From Kribbella jiaozuonensis (GTDB lineage Bacteria > Actinomycetota > Actinomycetes > Propionibacteriales > Kribbellaceae): a stretch of 64,000 nucleotides of DNA. Each line of letters opens with the position of its first letter. The stretch's first letter is position 1. The notes beneath the pieces were generated by a model. That model had not been told where the DNA came from and made no database searches. It saw nothing but the letters and a program-made list of their open reading frames with translations. A program made the position numbers and the translations under genes. The stretch covers positions 738,489 through 802,488 of the forward strand of contig NZ_SZPZ01000003.1 in the NCBI RefSeq assembly GCF_005233875.1. Direction: 5' to 3'. Below are positions 17,112 through 25,059 of this stretch, piece after piece.

Positions 17112-17954
17112 ATGGACATCTTCACCGCAGGTCGGGACTTTGTACGGCGGGATGCTCGGCTGCTCGAGCGTCGGCTCTTCGCCACGGTTTTCGAGGGCGC
17201 TGATCCACAAGGCGTGATCGACGCGCTGCGTGGGTTCCAGAACGCCGACGGGGGCTTCGGGTGGGGGCTGGAGCCGGACAAGCGGTGTCCGGACAGCTTG
17301 CCGCTCGATGTCGAGGTCGCGTTCAGCACACTGATCGCGGCAGGCGCTCGGGACGACGAGATGGTCCGGCGCGCGGCCGACTGGCTGGCACAGCTCGCCA
17401 ACGCCGACGGCGCGGTCCCGCTGTGCGGTCCGGCGGTGGAGGGCTACCCCCGGGCCGAGCACATCACCGAGTGGACGTACCAGCCCGGCATCAACCCCAC
17501 CGCGGGTCTGGTCGGCCGGCTCTATCAGCTGGGCGTCGAGCACCCGTGGCGCGACCAGGCCGGCGCCTGGTGTGCGGCAGAGTTGGCGAAGGAGTTCCCC
17601 GAGGACGCCCATGGGATGCACGAGGCGCTGGAGTTCCTGGAGCACACCGACGACGTCGACGTCGATCTGGTCCGCGACTGGCTGCCCAAGCTGCAATGGT
17701 TCCGGGCCGACGCCGCGGATCCGACGTACGGCGTGACGCCGCTGCACCTCGCGCCGACGCCGGACAGCTTCTGGAACCAGCTGTTCACCGACGAGCAACT
17801 CGATGCGCACCTGGACCGGCTGATCGCCGACCAGCAGGACGACGGCGGCTGGGCCCTCACCTGGGAGCCGCCGGGACCGGCGTCCACCCTCGAGTACCGC
17901 GGCATCGTGACCGTCGGCGCACTACGAACGCTGAAGGCGTACAACCGCCTCTAG
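17112..17954 (+). CDS. Prenyltransferase/squalene-oxidase repeat-like protein
   Basis: The 280-residue soluble protein contains two QW-like repeats, GFQNADGGFGWGLEPD near residue 40 and QQDDGGWALTWEPPGP near 240. These are typical of the alpha/alpha-barrel fold shared by terpene cyclases and prenyltransferase beta subunits. The DxDD catalytic motif of squalene cyclases is not seen, and the protein is half their size, so a cyclase function is not claimed. It follows kdpE by 52 bp and ends at a strong terminator. The function is unknown. Confidence 0.75.
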   Translation: MDIFTAGRDFVRRDARLLERRLFATVFEGADPQGVIDALRGFQNADGGFGWGLEPDKRCPDSLPLDVEVAFSTLIAAGARDDEMVRRAADWLAQLANADGAVPLCGPAVEGYPRAEHITEWTYQPGINPTAGLVGRLYQLGVEHPWRDQAGAWCAAELAKEFPEDAHGMHEALEFLEHTDDVDVDLVRDWLPKLQWFRADAADPTYGVTPLHLAPTPDSFWNQLFTDEQLDAHLDRLIADQQDDGGWALTWEPPGPASTLEYRGIVTVGALRTLKAYNRL

Positions 17955-17996
17955 ACACAACGAAGCCCCCCGCTGCGGCGGGGGGCTTCGTTGTGT
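17955..17996. terminator. Strong bidirectional terminator hairpin
   Basis: Perfect 19-bp arms at 17955-17973 and 17978-17996 enclose a 4-nt loop. ACACAACGAAGC followed by a C-run is mirrored downstream. It lies exactly between the convergent ends of the QW-repeat gene and rpmG and can serve both strands. Confidence 0.92.
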
Positions 17997-18164
17997 TTAC
18001 CGCTCTTCGCGGAAGTCGACGTGGGACCGGGTCTTCGGGTCGTACTTGCGGATGATCAGCCGATCGGGATTGTTCCGGCGGTTCTTCCGCGTTACATAGG
18101 TGAAGCCGGTGCCGGCGGTGCTGCGGAGCTTGATGATGGGGCGGAGGTCGTTGCGCTTGGCCAT
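17997..18164 (-). CDS. rpmG: 50S ribosomal protein bL33, zinc-independent form
   Basis: The reverse frame gives 55 residues starting MAKRNDLRPIIKLRSTAGTG and containing YVTRKNRRNNPDRLIIRKYD, a clear bL33. It has no Cys at all, so it is the C-minus paralogue that replaces the zinc-binding form under zinc shortage. An AAAGGA ribosome binding site precedes the ATG at 18164. It is divergent from the CobW-like and rpmE2 pair, which fits a Zur-controlled locus. Confidence 0.95.
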   Translation of the reverse strand: MAKRNDLRPIIKLRSTAGTGFTYVTRKNRRNNPDRLIIRKYDPKTRSHVDFREER

Positions 18165-18256
18165 GGTGTCCTTTCCCGGATCACCTGGCGGGTGACCCTT
18201 ACTTCAGTGAACGCCGGCCGGGTGGCGGCTATTCCGCCTCAGAGGGTACTTTGTAG

Positions 18257-18271
18257 TGGTTATCGTTTTCA
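18257..18271. promoter_or_regulatory. Zur-like box
   Basis: TGGTTATCGTTTTCA lies 17 bp before the CobW-like start. Its right half TTTTCA and central ATCG resemble actinobacterial Zur operators of the TGAAAATNNTTTTCA type; the left half is degenerate. The genes on both sides are typical Zur targets (C-minus bL33 and bL31, CobW family), which supports the call. Confidence 0.6.
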
Positions 18272-18288
18272 ATAAGACAGGAGAGTCG

Positions 18289-19371
18289 ATGCTGCCGGTG
18301 ACCTTGCTGACGGGCCTCGACGAGGAGCTTCGCGGCGCCGTCGCGGGGAATCTGCTGGCTGCCGCCGGCCCGACCGGCGTCCTGGTGGAGTACGACGTGA
18401 GCGGCCTGAGTGCGGGCTCCGTCGTACGGATCGCGCGTACTGCGGCCGGCGTGATCGACCGCGAGGTGATCACGATGGAGCACCCGTGCGTCTCCTGCGC
18501 GATGCGCGGCTCGCTCGTCCAACTGCTCTCCAGTATTGCGGCCATCGAGCGGTACGGCGTGGCGATCGTGAACGTCCCAGCCGCCGGTGACACCCAGGCG
18601 ATCGCGGCCGAGCTCTCGGCGGCCGACGACCTCCGCATCGACGCGATCCTCACGACCGTCGACGCCGCCACCGTGGTCGCCGATCTGACCGGTGACGAGC
18701 TGATCCGTGAGCGTGGCATCCCGACGGCTTTGGAAGACGGGCGTGCGATCGCCGAGGTTGTGGTCCGGCAGTTGGAGTCGGCCGATGCTGCGGTGCTGAG
18801 TGATCTGGATGCGGAGGCGCTGGTGCGGGCGATCAACCCGCGGCTGCTGATCAAGTCCACGCCGGCGGGGCTGCTCGGCGTACGGCTGCACGCTCCTGGG
18901 AACGTCGTCGAGCCCGGCTCGATCGCGGCGCCCGCGGACGGCGAGGTGCCGACGCTGGTCTGGCAGTCCAATCGACCGTTTCATCCGGAGCGCTTGTTCG
19001 ATGCCCTCGAGGATCTGGTCGCCGGGTCGGCCCGCGGCCGCGGCACGCTCTGGATCGCGACCCAGCACCGCAACCGGCTGAGCTGGGACAGCTTCGGCAC
19101 GAACATCTCGATCGGCGTCCTCGGTCCGTGGCTGGCCGACCTCCCGGCGGACCGCTGGCCCGCGGTCGGGCAGCAGCACCAGGCCCGGTCCGCCCTCGAG
19201 TGGCACCCGGAGTACGGCGACCGCGCGTCGTACCTGTCGATCACCGGACCCGGTGTGGAGCTGCGGGAATTAACCGAGCGCCTCGACGGTTGTGTGATGC
19301 GTGCGGATGAAGCGGTCCATCCCCTGACCGACCCGTTCGCCCCTTATCTGGAAGGAAGTACGGCAGCATGA
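18289..19371 (+). CDS. CobW-like protein without a P-loop
   Basis: The 360-residue protein begins MLPVTLLTG like CobW/YciC GTPases, but the expected GxxGxGKTT is replaced by LDEELRGAVAG. The NKxD guanine-recognition motif is also missing (VLSDLD at that place). The family's Cys motif appears as CVSC, and the C-terminal CobW domain (GTLWIATQHRN, LSWDSFG) is intact. It may bind metal without GTP hydrolysis, as a zinc chaperone-like or regulatory protein. I chose ATG 18289 because AGGAGAG precedes it. It overlaps rpmE2 by 4 bp. Confidence 0.82.
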   Translation: MLPVTLLTGLDEELRGAVAGNLLAAAGPTGVLVEYDVSGLSAGSVVRIARTAAGVIDREVITMEHPCVSCAMRGSLVQLLSSIAAIERYGVAIVNVPAAGDTQAIAAELSAADDLRIDAILTTVDAATVVADLTGDELIRERGIPTALEDGRAIAEVVVRQLESADAAVLSDLDAEALVRAINPRLLIKSTPAGLLGVRLHAPGNVVEPGSIAAPADGEVPTLVWQSNRPFHPERLFDALEDLVAGSARGRGTLWIATQHRNRLSWDSFGTNISIGVLGPWLADLPADRWPAVGQQHQARSALEWHPEYGDRASYLSITGPGVELRELTERLDGCVMRADEAVHPLTDPFAPYLEGSTAA

Positions 19372-19613
19372 AGAAAGACATTCACCCCGACTACCGCCGG
19401 GTTGTCTTCCGGGACAAGTCCGGTAACTTCAGCTTCCTCACCGGTTCGACCCGCGAGAGCAACGAGACGGTCGTCTGGCACGACGGGAACACCTACCCGG
19501 TCGTCGACGTCGAGATCTCGTCCGCGAGTCACCCGTTCTACACGGGCCAGCAGCGCGTGATGGACACCCAGGGCCGGGTGGAGAAGTTCAAGAAGCGCTA
19601 CGGCCAGAAGTAA
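19368..19613 (+). CDS. rpmE2: 50S ribosomal protein bL31 type B
   Basis: This 81-residue protein (MKKDIHPDYRRVVFRDKSG, SHPFYTGQQRVMDTQGRVEKF) is the longer type B bL31, which lacks the zinc-binding Cys residues of type A. In many bacteria it replaces type A during zinc limitation, releasing zinc. Its ATG overlaps the CobW-like stop (ATGA), so it is expressed from the same Zur-like promoter. A terminator follows. Confidence 0.96.
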   Translation: MKKDIHPDYRRVVFRDKSGNFSFLTGSTRESNETVVWHDGNTYPVVDVEISSASHPFYTGQQRVMDTQGRVEKFKKRYGQK

Positions 19614-19628
19614 TCCCTGGTCTTTCCA

Positions 19629-19660
19629 CAGCCCGTCGCCTCTTTGGCGACGGGCTGTTT
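19629..19660 (+). terminator. Terminator after rpmE2
   Basis: CAGCCCGTCGCC and GGCGACGGGCTG pair over 12 bp around a 5-nt loop (TCTTT) and are followed by TTT. It lies 15 bp after the rpmE2 stop and just before the convergent NTF2-like gene, which it may also terminate. Confidence 0.9.
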
Positions 19661-20026
19661 CTATGTTGTCGCCTTGTGGCAGAACGCCTGCAGCCAGCGT
19701 CCGTCGGAGCGCACGTAGACCTGGCTGATCCATTCTTCGACCTCGTACGGCGTCCCGTCCCAGCTGCCGGAACTCGCCTTCCGGGCGGTCAGGACGACCG
19801 TGTCGCCGACCCGGGCGATCCGCTCGCCGCCGACTGTCGTCATGCTGTGGTGCTGCAGCCGGCCCGACGCGATCCAGCCGATGATGTCCGCCTTGGGTGT
19901 GATTCCGGTGGCGTCGACGGCGACCCAGTCATCGGTCCAGCAGTTCGCGATCAGCTCGGCGTCGTTGCCGATCAGCACCGCGTCCGCCTCGGCCGCCTCC
20001 GCGCGTACTTCTTCCTCGACTGTCAT
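19661..20026 (-). CDS. NTF2/SnoaL-like domain protein
   Basis: The 121-residue protein has the small cone-shaped NTF2-like fold signature: an N-terminal helix pair (VRAEAAEADAVLIGNDAELIANCWTDDW is its start region), a central DIIGWIASG and strands ending in YVRSDGRWLQAFCH. No catalytic motif can be assigned. It is divergent from the ammonia-lyase-like gene; the operator-like palindrome at 20041-20058 lies between them and may govern both. Confidence 0.78.
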   Translation of the reverse strand: MTVEEEVRAEAAEADAVLIGNDAELIANCWTDDWVAVDATGITPKADIIGWIASGRLQHHSMTTVGGERIARVGDTVVLTARKASSGSWDGTPYEVEEWISQVYVRSDGRWLQAFCHKATT

Positions 20027-20040
20027 GGGTCGATTTTGCG

Positions 20041-20058
20041 CGTCTCGGGTTCGAGACG
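20041..20058. promoter_or_regulatory. Operator-like palindrome shared with the hutH promoter
   Basis: CGTCTC-GGGTTC-GAGACG is an inverted repeat with perfect 6-bp arms, 48 bp before the ammonia-lyase-like gene. An almost identical element (CGTCTC-AAATTC-GAGACA) lies before hutH at 23429-23446; 14 of 18 bases match. The IclR protein encoded between the two genes is the likely binder. Confidence 0.6.
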
Positions 20059-20106
20059 TTTGGGTGGGCGCGGCGCTTACCTCGCGGGCCGGGGCGGTTC
20101 CACACT

Positions 20107-21534
20107 GTGGGGATGGAGCCGGTTGAGCTGACGGGTGCCGGGCTGAGCCCGCTCGAGGCGGTCGCGCTCGGGCAGCGACGCACTGCGGTTCGGCTGAGTG
20201 ACGACGCCCGGAAGCGGATGGAGGAGTCAGCCGCGGTGGTCGCCGAGGTCGCTGGACGGCGGCCGGTGTACGGGCGGACGACGGGCGTCGGGGCGAACCG
20301 CGACGTACTCACGTCCGACCCGGAGCACGGCGCGCGATTGCTCGGGTCGCACAGTACGACGGGTACGACGTCGTACCCGAAGGATGTCGTCCGGCTCGGG
20401 CTGCTGATCCGGGTCAACCAGCTCGCCGCGGGCGGGTCCGGGCTCCACCCGGCGGTGGCCGATGCGATCGTTGGGCTGCTCAACGATGACGACCTGCCGG
20501 ACCTGCACCGGGGTGGTGCGATCGGGACCGGCGACCTCGGGCCGCTCGCGGAGCTCGGGCTCGCGCTGGGCGATGTCATCGACGGGACCAGCGCTCTCCC
20601 GCTGCTGTCCAGCAATGCGCTCACGCTCGCCGAGTGCTGCCTCGCGTATGTCGAGGCGGGCACGCTGATCAACGTCGTACCGTTGGTCGGGGCGCTCTCC
20701 CATGTGGCGCTGCGCGGCAACGCCGAGGTGTACGACGTCCGTGTACACGAGGCCCGTCCACAGCCGGGGCAGGTGCGGGTCGCCCGCAGGATGCGTGGAC
20801 TGCTCGACGGCCTGCCGCTCTTGCCTGCGCGTGTCCAGGATCCCTTCGGGTTAAGGGCTTTCGCGCAGGTGCTCGGTCCTGCCGTCGATCATGCCGATGC
20901 CTTGGGCAACAGTGTGCGGATCGATATCAACGCGGCCGCGGAGAACCCGCTGGTGGCCGGCGACACCGTGCTGCACAACGGCAACTGGCACGCGATGCCG
21001 ATCGCACTCGCCCTCGACTCGCTCCGACTCAGCCTGCACAGCGTCGCGACCCTGTCCACCACCCGCGTCGCGAATCTGGTTGACCCGGATTACACCGGCC
21101 TCAGCCGCTTCCTGGCCAGCGGCGCGGAGGCAAGCTCAGGCGTGATGATGATCGAGTACGTCGCGCATGACGCACTCGCGGCGGTCCGCTCTGCTGCCCA
21201 GCCCGCCACACTAGGCACGGCGACGCTGTCCCGAGGCGCCGAACTCCACGCCAGCTTCGCGCCACAAGCCGCAGTCCTAACTGCCCAGCTCCTAGACGCT
21301 CTCCGCGAGGTCCTAGCCAGCGAGCTGGTCACCGCCGTACGCGCCATCCGCCTGGCCGGCCTGACCCCCGACGACCTGTCCCCTGCAGCCGTCGGCCCCT
21401 GGCTCGCCGACGCCCTGGCCGTCCTACCAGACAGCCTGGCCGACCGCTCCCTCCGCGAGGACCTGGAAATAGCCCGCGGCGTCCTAACCCAATGGGGCGA
21501 CCGCCAAGTCGAACACCCAGCCGAGTCAGGCTAG
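20107..21534 (+). CDS. Aromatic amino acid ammonia-lyase paralogue with Gly-Thr-Gly in place of the MIO triad
   Basis: The 475-residue protein aligns along its length with histidine/phenylalanine ammonia-lyases: VYGRTTGVG (catalytic Tyr loop), NQLAAGGSG, QDPFGLRAFAQVLGP and NGNWHAMPIAL. The electrophilic MIO group normally forms from Ala-Ser-Gly, but here residues 140-142 read Gly-Thr-Gly (AIGTGDLGPL). Either the cofactor forms from Thr or the enzyme is altered. It starts at GTG 20107 or ATG 20113. A palindrome shared with hutH precedes it, so it may be co-regulated with histidine use. The substrate is unknown. Confidence 0.85.
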   Translation: MGMEPVELTGAGLSPLEAVALGQRRTAVRLSDDARKRMEESAAVVAEVAGRRPVYGRTTGVGANRDVLTSDPEHGARLLGSHSTTGTTSYPKDVVRLGLLIRVNQLAAGGSGLHPAVADAIVGLLNDDDLPDLHRGGAIGTGDLGPLAELGLALGDVIDGTSALPLLSSNALTLAECCLAYVEAGTLINVVPLVGALSHVALRGNAEVYDVRVHEARPQPGQVRVARRMRGLLDGLPLLPARVQDPFGLRAFAQVLGPAVDHADALGNSVRIDINAAAENPLVAGDTVLHNGNWHAMPIALALDSLRLSLHSVATLSTTRVANLVDPDYTGLSRFLASGAEASSGVMMIEYVAHDALAAVRSAAQPATLGTATLSRGAELHASFAPQAAVLTAQLLDALREVLASELVTAVRAIRLAGLTPDDLSPAAVGPWLADALAVLPDSLADRSLREDLEIARGVLTQWGDRQVEHPAESG

Positions 21535-22289
21535 CCGTGGAGGCGGCGGGATAGGGCGGTGGCGGCTTGGCGGATTCGGTGGGCTAGGTGGGGGCGGTCG
21601 GGTGGGGGGACGGCGTCTGTGCGGAAGGTGACGCTGATGGCGGCGGCTGGGTGGCCGGCGTGGTCGACGGCGGCGCTGGCTACGGAGGCCATGCCGGGGG
21701 TGATGAAGGAGTCCTCGACGGCGTAGCCCTGGCGTTTCTCGTCGGCCAGTAGGCGGCGGAGTTGGGTGAGGGTCTGCGGGCCGAGGTCTGTGCGGCGGAC
21801 GAAAGACTCGGGAGTGGGGAAGAGAGCCCGCACCTGGGCAGGTGGGAGCTCGGCGAGGAGCGCGCGCCCGGATGCGGTGAGGGTGGCAGGCAGGCGCACC
21901 CCGACATCGGTCACCAAAGTCACCGGCCGCGGCGGCTGCTCCTTCAGCAGGTAGACCAGCTCCCGACCATGCAACACCCCGAGATGCGCCGTCTGCCCCA
22001 CCTCGTGCACCAGCTGCACCAGCAACGGCCGAGCCAGGCGCTCCAACGGATCGTGCCGCAAGTACGCCGACCCGATCTCGAACGCAGCAACCCCGAGCCC
22101 GTACCGCTTCTCCTCAGGCAGATGCACGACGAAACCCTCGTCGATCATTGCCCGCAGCAAGTGGTACGTCGACGAGCGCGGCAGGCCGACCGCGGAGGCG
22201 ATGCGCTCCATCGGTACCGGACCGGGCTGGGTGGCCAGGAACGTCAGCACCCGCAGCGTACGGGTCGAGGCGGGAACGTTGCCGCTCAC
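21531..22289 (-). CDS. IclR-family transcriptional regulator
   Basis: The 252-residue protein has the IclR N-terminal winged helix (RTLRVLTFLATQPGPVPMERIASAVGLPRSS) and a C-terminal effector domain (GVAAFEIGSAYL, RRLLADEKRQGYAVEDSFITPGM). I start it at GTG 22289; a longer frame exists but reads through unrelated sequence. It lies between two ammonia-lyase genes that share an operator-like palindrome, so it is the likely regulator of histidine or aromatic amino acid breakdown. It ends in a 4-bp overlap with the convergent lyase gene. Confidence 0.9.
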   Translation of the reverse strand: MSGNVPASTRTLRVLTFLATQPGPVPMERIASAVGLPRSSTYHLLRAMIDEGFVVHLPEEKRYGLGVAAFEIGSAYLRHDPLERLARPLLVQLVHEVGQTAHLGVLHGRELVYLLKEQPPRPVTLVTDVGVRLPATLTASGRALLAELPPAQVRALFPTPESFVRRTDLGPQTLTQLRRLLADEKRQGYAVEDSFITPGMASVASAAVDHAGHPAAAISVTFRTDAVPPPDRPHLAHRIRQAATALSRRLHG

Positions 22290-22314
22290 AACGGCAGGGT
22301 AACCCGGCCCCGCC

Positions 22315-22506
22315 TTAGATCCCTGACGATTGGCGTTTCTTCGCGCGGCTCCGTCGCAACCAGAACCGCAGCCCCTCACCCGCCACCGCGATCGCGAACA
22401 GCCCGCCGGCGACACCCCAGTCCAGGAACTCCGACCCCGAGACCAGCAACCCGACCACGACCGACACGACCAAGAAGAACAGCAACGAGACAACGAGTCG
22501 CTTCAC
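22315..22506 (-). CDS. Small membrane protein
   Basis: A 63-residue frame starts at GTG 22506, overlapping the GNAT stop by 4 bp. It contains two hydrophobic segments (LVVSLLFFLVVSVVVGLLV and WGVAGGLFAIAVAGEGL) and a basic tail (RRSRAKKRQ). Translational coupling to the GNAT gene supports expression. I do not recognise the family. Confidence 0.6.
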   Translation of the reverse strand: MKRLVVSLLFFLVVSVVVGLLVSGSEFLDWGVAGGLFAIAVAGEGLRFWLRRSRAKKRQSSGI

Positions 22507-23393
22507 AGAGCCTTCTCCGCAGTCCACGCGCCGGACGTCGTCCGGTAACCGAGCCACTTGTTGACCGCGAGCATCGGAAGATTCCCCGCGTCGTTCCCGG
22601 TCGATGCCGTCACGAACCCGGCGTCCCGGGCCGCAGCCAGCGCGTGCGACTTCACCACCTTCGCCAGCCCGCGCCCGCGCGCCGACGGGATCGTCCCGGT
22701 CAGGTTCGACCAGATCACCCCGCGGTCCGCATCAGCAGTCGTGGTCACGAACGACAGCACCCGATCACCGTCCAGTACGGCGAAGCTCAGGTCCCGCCGG
22801 ATGTCTGGGTTGTTCCACGACACCTTCACCCATTCGTCGTACGCCGGTCCGCCGGAGAACCCGCTCGGATCGTCGTCCCGCACCTGGACCTCGGCGTCGA
22901 ACACCTGCCGCGGCTCCAACTCGGCGTACGTGGTCAGACGCAGTCCGGCCGGCGGCGCGACCGGCTCGCGGGCCTCACGCAGATCGGCGGCGGCATGACT
23001 CATCCGCCGCCCCAGCTCGAACCCGCGCTTCTCCGCGAACGCCTTGGAATCCTCAGCCACAGCGGCCAGCAGCCGACCGGCCCCGGCCGTGACAGCCTCC
23101 GCGGAGATCGCGGTCAGCAACGCAGTGCCGATCCCACGCTCGCGGTACGACGGTGGCACCTGGACAGTGATCCGCACCCGGGCCCCGGCCACGCCCGCCT
23201 CGGGTAGGTAAAGGTTCGAGTACCCGACCACGTCCGGACCGTCCACCGCGATCAGGATCACCCGGCTCCGGCCACCTCGCAGTTCGGTCTCGATGGCCCG
23301 CGCCGACTTCACCAGATGCGGCATCACGGCTGCCCAGACCTGCGCGACGCCGACCGCGTCCGCCGGCCGCGCCGGCCGGATCTCGAACACCAT
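22503..23393 (-). CDS. GNAT-family N-acetyltransferase with two GNAT domains
   Basis: The 296-residue protein contains two GNAT modules. The first has the acetyl-CoA loop RERGIGTALL near residue 86, the second SARGRGLAKVVKSHAL near residue 238. Tandem GNAT proteins are common in actinomycetes; usually one domain is active and the other structural. The substrate cannot be predicted. It is divergent from hutH, sharing the 23429-23446 operator region, and coupled to the small membrane protein downstream. Confidence 0.85.
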   Translation of the reverse strand: MVFEIRPARPADAVGVAQVWAAVMPHLVKSARAIETELRGGRSRVILIAVDGPDVVGYSNLYLPEAGVAGARVRITVQVPPSYRERGIGTALLTAISAEAVTAGAGRLLAAVAEDSKAFAEKRGFELGRRMSHAAADLREAREPVAPPAGLRLTTYAELEPRQVFDAEVQVRDDDPSGFSGGPAYDEWVKVSWNNPDIRRDLSFAVLDGDRVLSFVTTTADADRGVIWSNLTGTIPSARGRGLAKVVKSHALAAARDAGFVTASTGNDAGNLPMLAVNKWLGYRTTSGAWTAEKAL

Positions 23394-23428
23394 GGCTTGA
23401 CTCTATGTGTTCGCGGGTCCACAGCTGA

Positions 23429-23446
23429 CGTCTCAAATTCGAGACA
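23429..23446. promoter_or_regulatory. Operator-like palindrome upstream of hutH
   Basis: CGTCTC-AAATTC-GAGACA has 5-bp perfect arms (GTCTC/GAGAC) and matches the element at 20041-20058 in 14 of 18 positions. It lies between the divergent GNAT gene and hutH, 54 bp before the preferred hutH start at 23501 and 9 bp before the alternative ATG at 23456. Confidence 0.6.
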
Positions 23447-23500
23447 GAAACTGGTATGCCGCTCCTGTCGAGGAGCATCCCGGCGCGGTCCAATGATCGG

Positions 23501-25042
23501 GTGGAAGACACGGTGATTGTCGGTATTGGACCGCTGACCCCGGCCGAGGTGGTCGCGGTCGCGCGGTACGGCGCGCAGGTACGGATCGACGACCAGGCTC
23601 TGGAGGAGATCGCGAAGTCACGCGCCGCGATCGAGGCGCTGGCCCACGCGGACACCCCGCACTACGGCGTCTCGACCGGGTTCGGCGCACTCGCGACGCG
23701 GCACATCGCGCCGGAGTTGCGGGCCCAGCTGCAGCGCAGCCTGATCCGCTCGCACGCGGCCGGGTCCGGCCCGGAGGTGGAGACCGAGGTCGTACGGGCG
23801 CTTGCCCTGCTGCGACTCTCGACCCTCGCGACGGGCCGTACGGGCGTCAAGGTCGAGACGGCCCAGGCGTACGCCGGTCTCCTCAACGCGCACCTGACCC
23901 CGGTCGTGCACGAGTACGGCAGCCTCGGCTGCTCCGGCGATCTCGCACCGCTGTCCCACGTCGCCCTCGCGATCCTCGGCGAGGGCAAGGTCCGTGATGC
24001 CGACGGCAACCTTCTCGACGCCGGCGAAGCCCTGCAGCAGAACGGTCTGACGCCGATCGTGCTCGCGGAGAAGGAAGGTCTCGCGCTGATCAACGGGACC
24101 GACGGCATGCTAGGCATGCTGGTCCTCGCGCTCGCCGACCTCGACCGGCTCTTCAAGACCGCCGACCTCGCCGCCGCGATGAGCGTCGAGGCCCAACTCG
24201 CCACCGACCGCGTGTTCGCCGAGGACCTGCAGGCTCTCCGTCCGCACCCCGGCCAGGCCGCGTCCGCCGCCAACCTCCGCACGATCCTCAAGGACAGCGC
24301 GATCGTCGCGAGCCACCGCGGCCCGGACTGCAACCGCGTCCAGGACGCGTACTCGCTCCGCTGCTCCCCACAGGTCCACGGCGCAGCCCGCGACACCGCC
24401 GCCCACGCAGCGAGTGTTGCCGACCGCGAGCTCGCCGCCGCGATCGACAACCCCGTAGTACTGAAGGACGGCCGCGTCGAGTCCAACGGCAACTTCCACG
24501 GCGCCCCGGTCGGGTACGTGCTCGACTTCCTCGCCATTGCCGTCGCGGACCTCGCCAGCATCAGCGAACGTCGTACCGACCGTTTCCTCGACGTGGCCCG
24601 CAACCACGGGCTGAACGCCTTCCTGGCCGACGATCCCGGGGTCGACAGCGGCCACATGATCGCGCAGTACACGCAGGCCGCGATCGTGTCCGAGCTCAAG
24701 CGTCTCGCCGTACCCGCCAGCGTCGACTCGATCCCGAGCAGCGCGATGCAGGAGGACCACGTCTCGATGGGCTGGTCCGCCGCACGCAAACTGCGCAAGT
24801 CGGTCGACGGCCTCCAGCGCGTCCTGGCGATCGAGATCCTCACCGCCGCGCGGGCGCTGGACCTGCGCGCGCCGCTCACCCCGGCCCCGGCAACCGAAGC
24901 CGCCAAGGCCGTACTACGGGAGCACGTCGAGGGCCCCGGCACGGACCGCCACCTGGCGCCCGAGCTCGAGCACTCCGTCCAACTCGTTGCCAACGGCACC
25001 TACATCGAAGCCACCGAGGCCGTCACCGGCCCGCTCAACTGA
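23501..25042 (+). CDS. hutH: Histidine ammonia-lyase HutH
   Basis: The enzyme converts L-histidine to urocanate and ammonia. It has the Tyr loop HYGVSTGFG, the MIO region GSLGCSGDLAPL with Cys144-Ser145-Gly146 (Cys replacing the usual Ala), QDAYSLRCSPQVHGA, and the C-terminal SSAMQEDHVSMG. I prefer GTG 23501, which gives 513 residues, the usual HutH length; an in-frame ATG at 23456 would add 15 residues without family support. It is the first gene of a co-directional histidine degradation operon, 17 bp ahead of hutU. Confidence 0.95.
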   Translation: MEDTVIVGIGPLTPAEVVAVARYGAQVRIDDQALEEIAKSRAAIEALAHADTPHYGVSTGFGALATRHIAPELRAQLQRSLIRSHAAGSGPEVETEVVRALALLRLSTLATGRTGVKVETAQAYAGLLNAHLTPVVHEYGSLGCSGDLAPLSHVALAILGEGKVRDADGNLLDAGEALQQNGLTPIVLAEKEGLALINGTDGMLGMLVLALADLDRLFKTADLAAAMSVEAQLATDRVFAEDLQALRPHPGQAASAANLRTILKDSAIVASHRGPDCNRVQDAYSLRCSPQVHGAARDTAAHAASVADRELAAAIDNPVVLKDGRVESNGNFHGAPVGYVLDFLAIAVADLASISERRTDRFLDVARNHGLNAFLADDPGVDSGHMIAQYTQAAIVSELKRLAVPASVDSIPSSAMQEDHVSMGWSAARKLRKSVDGLQRVLAIEILTAARALDLRAPLTPAPATEAAKAVLREHVEGPGTDRHLAPELEHSVQLVANGTYIEATEAVTGPLN

Positions 25043-25059
25043 GAAAGGCTGGATCACCC

